Shown: positions 5,105 to 9,636 of the stretch, piece by piece
Layout of the letters: each line of letters starts with the position of its first letter
Numbering within the stretch: the stretch's first letter is position 1
Source: Methanocellales archaeon
Lineage (GTDB): Archaea > Halobacteriota > UBA148
Direction of reading: 5' to 3'
Assembly (NCBI GenBank): GCA_013415795.1
Contig: JAAEEL010000011.1
Location: 1-9,636 of the forward strand
DNA length: 9,636 bases
Translations under genes and position numbers: made by a program
Notes under the pieces: model-generated
Seen by the model: only the letters and a program-made list of their open reading frames with translations
What the model was told of the DNA's origin: nothing
The model's database searches: none

Positions 5105-5571
5105 CTTAATACTACCAAAATTCTATTTTTACATTCTCAACTATCTTCTATGTAAAAAGTATCCATCTATTTGTATTTCAGAGATTGTCCTCTGGAGACG
5201 GTATGATCTTTAACATTCTGGTTAATAGCAGGAAAAGGAATAGGTAAAGGTAGCAAGGAAGATCCAAAAAAAGTACGGTTCAACTCATATTGCAAATCAA
5301 CAGGATTAATCAGATTCTATGATGATCATCAAAGCATTTAGCCTTATGTAAATTATAGTTGTTTACACAAGTTATTGTCAATTTGTATATAATATTCAAC
5401 CAAACTGCTTATATGGATTTTAAAAAAATAAGGTTGCTAAAAATTGTTCAAAGTAGCTCAACCTGGTACGGCGCAAGTATTTATCCTGTATATAAAAAGC
5501 AAAAGGCCCTTTTCCATATTGCCCAAAGGGCTTGAAAGTGAAAACTGGCCCCGCTTTAAAACTGCAGATAC
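5105..5571. other. Gene-free stretch between the LVIVD and HTH genes
   Basis: No credible coding frame; frames on the plus strand here are antisense to, or run into, the HTH gene. It contains a 12-bp perfect palindrome TGATGATCATCA at 5320-5331, an AT-rich patch with TATAAT at about 5388, and a minus-strand terminator at 5494-5532. The LVIVD promoter should lie in the part next to 5104, but I see no strong -35/-10 pair. Confidence 0.55.
5494..5532 (-). terminator. Rho-independent terminator of the HTH gene
   Basis: On the minus strand, AAGCCCTTT pairs with AAAGGGCCTT (one bulged C) around a short loop, followed by TTGCTTTTTATA. It begins about 40 nt after the stop of the minus-strand HTH gene (5572). 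Confidence 0.55.
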
Positions 5572-5973
5572 TTACTTACCAAGAGATCCCTCAATAATCG
5601 CTTTTTGTTTTTCATTTGGTATCTTAACTAATGCCCGCAGTTTACGTTCAGTGATATATCGTTTCGGCATTGGATCACCTATTTCTTCAATTTTTTGGAT
5701 GACTTCCGGGGCTAGCTTTAGCAAGCTAATAAATTGGTTGACGCGAACTCGGGATATGCCAATCTGCCGGGCAAGGTTGGCTTCGGATTTAACTCTTCCA
5801 CTTTTGATCATGTGGTCATATTCCTTGGCAATGAAAATAGGATTACGTTGTGTTTTAAGTAATTTATTTGATTTTGCTGGCCTTTCAGGAAAATAAACCT
5901 TGATTGAAAAAGTTCTGTCTATTGAACAGTTTGGGGAGCCAGACTGGTGTCTGAGAGCGTATCTCAGGTTCAC
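5572..5973 (-). CDS. Small ParB/recombinase-associated-type helix-turn-helix protein
   Basis: 133 residues from a GTG start. The middle is a clear helix-turn-helix: EYDHMIKSGRVKSEANLARQ then IGISRVRVNQFISLLKLAPE (residues about 51-90). It is followed by KRYITERKLRAL, which resembles ParB/KorB-like HTH regions. In other bacteria, small proteins with this arrangement (basic/proline linker, HTH, then a T-E-R-x-L-R-A-L segment) are often found beside site-specific recombinase genes; this is from memory and the function is unknown. The GTG has no good Shine-Dalgarno, and an in-frame stop lies about 20 nt upstream, so the start is uncertain and the gene may be a truncated 3' part. The Tn3 element ends only about 40 bp upstream and has probably cut it off from its former upstream neighbour or promoter. 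Confidence 0.6.
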   Translation of the reverse strand: MNLRYALRHQSGSPNCSIDRTFSIKVYFPERPAKSNKLLKTQRNPIFIAKEYDHMIKSGRVKSEANLARQIGISRVRVNQFISLLKLAPEVIQKIEEIGDPMPKRYITERKLRALVKIPNEKQKAIIEGSLGK

Positions 5974-6012
5974 ATAAATTGAAGAGCCCTATGTCGGGTG
6001 GATGCCCATATA

Positions 6013-6050
6013 GGAGTCACGATAGCAAATGGACAAAAAACGTCGCTAAG
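6013..6050 (+). repeat. Tn3 terminal inverted repeat, transposase end
   Basis: 38 nt starting GGAGTCACGATAGCAAAT and ending GTCGCTAAG, the typical inner TAAG of Tn3-family ends. It differs from the other end at positions 4, 7, 8 and 29. The outer bases are GGAG, not the usual GGGG. The transposase stop codon (complement of 6046-6048) lies inside it. Confidence 0.88.
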
Positions 6051-9024
6051 TGATTAGTGTCTGACGCAATGTTCGAAGCTCTTTTCTATTCAGTTCCTTA
6101 TCAACATCAAAGCTGTATTTCCCGTATTTATTGATATGATCAAAGCGACAAGGTGAAATATGGGCCAAGTCACTGTCTTGAATATTATGCACTTCGTTTT
6201 TGAGTTGATCAATTATTGCCTGCACATAGCGTGTATTCCAAACAATTATCGCATTTGTGAGCAGAGTAAGACAACTTGTCTGATTGACTTGATCCTCGAT
6301 TTGAGACTTTCTTATTTTCCCTTCATTTGCAAATAAGAGAAATTGCCTCAGGTCATGCAAAGATTCTCCTTTATTGAGCTGAATGCTTATCCTTCGTCTA
6401 TAATCCTCGCTGGAAAGGTAATTTGGGATGTAAATGGATTTTATCAAACGCCCGTATTCTTGGATTGTTTTTGTTATAATGTTTTGATGGGAATAGGACT
6501 GTAGCTTGCTGATAAACAAAGAAGCGGTTACCCAACCCAGCTTGATTGAGGCTACAACTCGTAAGATATCGTCCCAGTTCTTTAAAATGAGGTCCTGGTT
6601 GATTGAGCTTTTAAGTAGTGGCTCCAAGTGATTGTAAACAACACCTTTATCGATGCGATATATTCTTTGATCCCCGATATCCCTTATTCGTGGAGAAAAT
6701 TGCATTCCGAGTAAATCAAACAGAGCAAAGATCAACTCAGTATAACCAGCAGTATCCGTTGTATGTTCAACAATTTGGAGTTCGGTCTCATTATCTAATA
6801 TTGCATCCAATACATATGTCGCATCTCTCGCCGTAGTGGGAATGACTTTCGAGCCATATTGAGAAAATTGATCTGATGTCCAACTATAGAAAGTCAAGCC
6901 TCGGCCATATCCAAAATATCGAGGTAAGGCGGTAGTATTTCGAGCCTTAACCGGTACAGGGAACCGCTGTCCATCTGATGAGGATAAAGTTCCCCCACCC
7001 CAAAATCTACTGAGCGGTTGATTGTATTGAAAATTAACGAGATTGTTAATAGCCGTCTGAAGTGTTTCTTCACGAAGATACCAATTTGTACACCAGGCTA
7101 ATTGTCTATAGGAAATATCAGAGATTTCCGCCATCTTAGAGAGGCCAAAATTACATGCTTGTGCCATAATAGAAGCATAGAGATGAACGAGTAAATCCTT
7201 TGTCTTTGGCTGGTTACCCCCAGCATGTTCAAAATTATCAGTAAAGTGAGTCCAACTATCTACTTCGATCAAAAGATCAGTAAGTTCCACTTGAGGCAGT
7301 CTCTCAGTAATCAATTTCTGTAACTGCTTAGTGCTTTCCGACAATTCCTCAGCTTTCAATGGAGAAACGAGCAGACTTCCTTTTTCAATTCTGATATTTT
7401 CGTTGCTTGAGATTGCCTTGTTCAGTTTGAGAAAAATTTCTTCGAGGTCTTTCTGGCGTTGTTTGAGTCGTTGTTCTCCATCTTCGGGAATCCCTAATAG
7501 ACGGCAAACATCAGGCCGCAAGGTTGGCCATTGATCTTTGGGAATAAGATAAGTTTCTGGATCGGCATATCGCCGACTATCCTTTATCCAGATATCACCT
7601 GAACGCAAAGCACTGCGAAGTTCCCAAAGTGCACTGATTTCATAGTATCGGCGGACTATTTTCCCTTTTTTATCTGTCAGATATGGGAGCCATGATTTCG
7701 GTGCAAAATCTAATGGAGCATTTTCTGGTATTTTTCTTTTCCCATCAGAGTTAAGCTCTTGGAGTCTTTTTAAAGCTTTCATGAGAGGATCATCTTTTTT
7801 ATTTGATTGAAAGCTAATTGTTTCTAGGAATTTTGGTGTAAATTCCCGAATATAGCTATATCGGTTGGCAAGATAATCATAAAACTTATCATCTTTGGGG
7901 CGAATAAGTCTATCACATTCCTCAAGAGCAGAGAGAAGATCTTCTTTTGGCACCCGATTGTAAATGCTCTCCCTGAGTTGTAAATCGGAAACCGCAGAAT
8001 CTAACAAAATGTGACCAATTTCCCGAAAAATTCTCAGTTTCTCGTTAGCCGTTTTCGCAATTGATAGACGAAATTCATTCCAATTTCTTCTAGAGCGAGC
8101 GTAGCAATCTGCCAGACATCGATCAAAAAGGTCAACAACCTCATCGATAATGTCTTCAAGTGATTGACGAAGAAAGGTGATCAAAATAGGGTATCGCCGT
8201 TGTGGTATTGCTCTTTGAAGTGCTTGATTGGTTGATTTGCGGCCTAACTGAGCCAAAGATTTTCTTCTATTGGGATTAATGGAACTGAGGTCCCAATGAT
8301 CCACCCCTCCTCCCTGAAGGAAGGTAATTTTCTCAATGGCCCCTAAGATGGATTTTGGAGTATTGGATGTGGCAGCATGGCGAAGCCAAAAGAGAGGAGT
8401 TCGACCGGTAGTCTTGTTGGGAAGTAAAACCTTATCAAGAAATGTCTTTCTCTCCTCTGTTAGAAGGAAATTTAGACGTCGGTACGTTTCTTCCTGTGCC
8501 TGTTGTCTTGCGGTTATAACCATTCGTTCGAGAGAAGTTATCCCTGGACGTACAATTTTATCAATCTGCAACTTATCACATACTAACTGGAAGAGTAGTG
8601 TTGGTTTATCATGTTCAAGGGCTCTCTCCAATAACCAAGTTGAAAGAGTTGTTATGTCCTCTGAATTCGCCTTTCGGTAACCAAGATAGTTCTGGACTTC
8701 CTGAAAATGATCTGTTCGGGTATGTGCTCGATTGCCATAAGTTTTCAAAAAATCTATAGAAGCATTAATATTAAGCTGATTGGCAACGTATTCTACAATA
8801 GGAGATGGAATCGCTGTAAAGTCATCAGGGCAAAATCCAAGATATCGTAATGTACCAAGTTGAAGGGCAAACCCAAGACGATTTTGATTCTCTCTTCGCT
8901 TTTGAACCTGTTCCATATCATTACTGGAAAGAGTAAAGAAGATAATTGCATCGTTATGGGCAACCTCGTGTGGGAAGCTACTCAAGATTTCTCGTTCAGA
9001 TTTTGTAAGAAACTGTCCCGGCAT
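6046..9024 (-). CDS. tnpA: Tn3-family DDE transposase TnpA
   Basis: 992 residues from the ATG at 9024, full length for the family. An in-frame TTG at 9027 directly abuts the upstream stop and is an alternative start. The N-terminal DNA-binding region (about 1-160, RLGFALQLGTLRYLGFCPDD) precedes a long central part. The RNase H-like core carries the catalytic triad: Asp684 in LSSSDGQRF, Asp757 in HTTDTAGYTE and Glu887 in LNKGESLHDLRQF. Spacings are 73 and 130 residues, very close to those I recall for Tn4430 TnpA. Other conserved blocks are FWGGGT, YGRGLTFY, SPRIRD and C-terminal SPCRFDHINKYGKYSF. It carries out replicative transposition by binding the 38-bp ends and forming cointegrates. It is translationally coupled to the tnpI relic, and its last codons overlap the terminal repeat. 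No frameshift seen. Confidence 0.95.
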   Translation of the reverse strand: MPGQFLTKSEREILSSFPHEVAHNDAIIFFTLSSNDMEQVQKRRENQNRLGFALQLGTLRYLGFCPDDFTAIPSPIVEYVANQLNINASIDFLKTYGNRAHTRTDHFQEVQNYLGYRKANSEDITTLSTWLLERALEHDKPTLLFQLVCDKLQIDKIVRPGITSLERMVITARQQAQEETYRRLNFLLTEERKTFLDKVLLPNKTTGRTPLFWLRHAATSNTPKSILGAIEKITFLQGGGVDHWDLSSINPNRRKSLAQLGRKSTNQALQRAIPQRRYPILITFLRQSLEDIIDEVVDLFDRCLADCYARSRRNWNEFRLSIAKTANEKLRIFREIGHILLDSAVSDLQLRESIYNRVPKEDLLSALEECDRLIRPKDDKFYDYLANRYSYIREFTPKFLETISFQSNKKDDPLMKALKRLQELNSDGKRKIPENAPLDFAPKSWLPYLTDKKGKIVRRYYEISALWELRSALRSGDIWIKDSRRYADPETYLIPKDQWPTLRPDVCRLLGIPEDGEQRLKQRQKDLEEIFLKLNKAISSNENIRIEKGSLLVSPLKAEELSESTKQLQKLITERLPQVELTDLLIEVDSWTHFTDNFEHAGGNQPKTKDLLVHLYASIMAQACNFGLSKMAEISDISYRQLAWCTNWYLREETLQTAINNLVNFQYNQPLSRFWGGGTLSSSDGQRFPVPVKARNTTALPRYFGYGRGLTFYSWTSDQFSQYGSKVIPTTARDATYVLDAILDNETELQIVEHTTDTAGYTELIFALFDLLGMQFSPRIRDIGDQRIYRIDKGVVYNHLEPLLKSSINQDLILKNWDDILRVVASIKLGWVTASLFISKLQSYSHQNIITKTIQEYGRLIKSIYIPNYLSSEDYRRRISIQLNKGESLHDLRQFLLFANEGKIRKSQIEDQVNQTSCLTLLTNAIIVWNTRYVQAIIDQLKNEVHNIQDSDLAHISPCRFDHINKYGKYSFDVDKELNRKELRTLRQTLIT

Positions 9025-9027
9025 CAA

Positions 9028-9414
9028 CTACCACTTATCCCAAAACTCACTGCTCACATCTTCCGGCGATAGATTTAAGTAAATTTCTGCTGTAGTAAGG
9101 TGGTCATGCCCCAGGACTTCTTGACGGGCTCAGGTTGATATGCCTTTTTGGATACTCGTTATAACAAAAGTGTGCCGTAGTATGGGGGATGACTATTCTG
9201 TTAATATTAGCTCTATTTGTTGCCAGCTTAACCATCCTTTGAATAGTACAGACACCCATATTATCCCTTTTGAGATTGGCCAGTTCAGAGACACGCAGAC
9301 CTGTATCGAGCAAAGTCCAGATTAACAACCTTTCCTTATGATTTTACATACATTAGTAAAGTGGTTGACTTCATCCTGAGTCAATGGCTCACGTTTATAT
9401 TGATATTGCATCAT
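9028..9414 (-). pseudogene. Tyrosine recombinase (TnpI-like resolvase), multiply disrupted
   Basis: The reading starts at ATG 9414 (or 9411): MQYQYKREPLTQDEVNHFTN. It is frameshifted near 9340, where one base seems missing and TAA follows. It resumes as ERLLIWTLLDTGLRVSELAN then LKRDN, with catalytic Arg in GLRVSE. The next residues, MGVCTIQRMVKLATNRANIN, belong far downstream in relatives, so roughly 45-60 residues, including the catalytic Lys region, appear deleted. A second shift near 9179 splits PHT from RHTF. An in-frame TGA (9130-9132) follows GIST. LGHDHLTTAEIYLNLSPEDV with LGH and catalytic Tyr ends at TAG 9028-9030. In Tn4430-type elements this enzyme resolves cointegrates; here it must be inactive. 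Its stop immediately precedes the tnpA start region. Confidence 0.85.
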
Positions 9415-9598
9415 AATAAGGACACCAATAAATAATTACTTGTCGCACATTATACAGAATATGACAATTTATCGCATCTTTTAATTTTCAAAAGGGTAAA
9501 AAATTAAGGGATTATGAATTGGTAGGGTAAAGAGAGGTCGTACTTTCTGACGGAAGGCAACAACTTTATAGAAGGGCCACTTCAATACCGTCTGAATC
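9415..9598. promoter_or_regulatory. Leader of the transposon: presumed tnpI/tnpA promoter and resolution site
   Basis: 184 bp without a gene between the tnpI start and the right terminal repeat, where Tn4430-type elements carry the recombination site and promoter. On the minus strand TATAAT occurs (complement of 9449-9454). Two related motifs, TGCGATAAATTGTC and TGCGACAAGTAATT, flank it in direct order, and TGTC/GACA arms lie around it. These are possible recombinase core or promoter elements. No strict repeat set is clear, so the site is assigned by position. Confidence 0.35.
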
Positions 9599-9636
9599 CT
9601 TAGCGACTTTTTTTGTCCATTTGCTATCACGATTCC
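9599..9636 (-). repeat. Tn3 terminal inverted repeat, tnpI end
   Basis: Read on the minus strand from 9636: GGAATCGTGATAGCAAAT to GTCGCTAAG, 38 nt, 34 identical to the repeat at 6013-6050. It ends exactly at the last base of the window, so the flanking target duplication is not visible. Confidence 0.88.

Larger units (their letters stand above)
6013..9636 (-). mobile_element. Tn3-family transposon (Tn4430-like layout), 3,624 bp, complete ends
   Basis: Bounded by 38-bp inverted repeats at 6013-6050 and 9599-9636, matching at 34 of 38 positions. It contains an intact transposase and, upstream in the same operon, a tyrosine recombinase pseudogene; there are no passenger genes. The tnpI-tnpA order with a tyrosine recombinase (not a serine resolvase) is that of the Tn4430 group. 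The left flank is ATATA (6008-6012); Tn3-family elements usually duplicate 5 bp, but the right flank is outside the window. Confidence 0.85.

Noticed and set aside
5320..5331. 12-bp perfect palindrome TGATGATCATCA as an operator
   Set aside because: It is about 215 bp from the nearest start with no promoter alongside, and it occurs once.
5444..5896. Plus-strand frame of about 150 codons
   Set aside because: It runs antisense over the HTH gene, which has a clear domain on the minus strand, and its own sequence resembles no known protein.
1..9636. A composite transposon formed by the two Tn3 elements
   Set aside because: Their terminal repeats and transposase tails are clearly different, so one transposase would not be expected to use both ends.

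Overview
The window is AT-rich bacterial DNA made mostly of mobile elements and their relics. It holds small toxin-antitoxin (TA) modules and one large secreted repeat protein. The organism cannot be named from the sequence. Low GC, LVIVD-type 42-residue repeats starting GSCDTPG, a DUF4258/YgiT pair and a Tn3-family element with a tyrosine recombinase would all suit a Planctomycetota (anammox-like) or Desulfobacterota-type genome; this is an impression, not an identification.

Layout. 1-255: right end of one Tn3-family transposon (last 67 codons of its transposase plus a probable 38-bp terminal repeat); the rest is outside the window. 293-1047: a VapB/VapC-type TA operon with its own promoter and a likely operator. 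1048-1629: no gene. It holds a minus-strand terminator, the 3' half of a tRNA-Asn cut at the anticodon loop, and that tRNA's terminator. 1630-2135: a minus-strand pair of a DUF4258 toxin-like protein and a YgiT-type zinc-finger protein. 2263-2555: a broken C-terminal piece of a tyrosine integrase and a degenerate tRNA 3' end. A 16-bp exact direct repeat (1409-1424 and 2573-2588) brackets this stretch. 2633-5104: an 823-residue exported protein in which fourteen LVIVD (beta-propeller) repeats are inserted inside a split IPT/TIG domain, followed by a Trp/Tyr-rich repeated tail. 5105-5571: no gene apart from a palindrome and a terminator. 5572-5973: a small helix-turn-helix protein.

6013-9636 is a structurally complete Tn3-family transposon of 3,624 bp. 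It has 38-bp terminal inverted repeats (34/38 identical), an intact 992-residue DDE transposase, and directly upstream a tyrosine recombinase gene (TnpI-like, the Tn4430 arrangement) ruined by frameshifts, a stop codon and an internal deletion. By inference it could still transpose but could not resolve its cointegrates with its own recombinase.

The window reads as an integration hot spot: two unrelated Tn3-family ends face each other across a 5.8-kb stretch containing two TA modules and at least one decayed tRNA-targeting integration. I see no defence system and no clearly new multi-gene system. The most unusual item is the architecture of the LVIVD protein.
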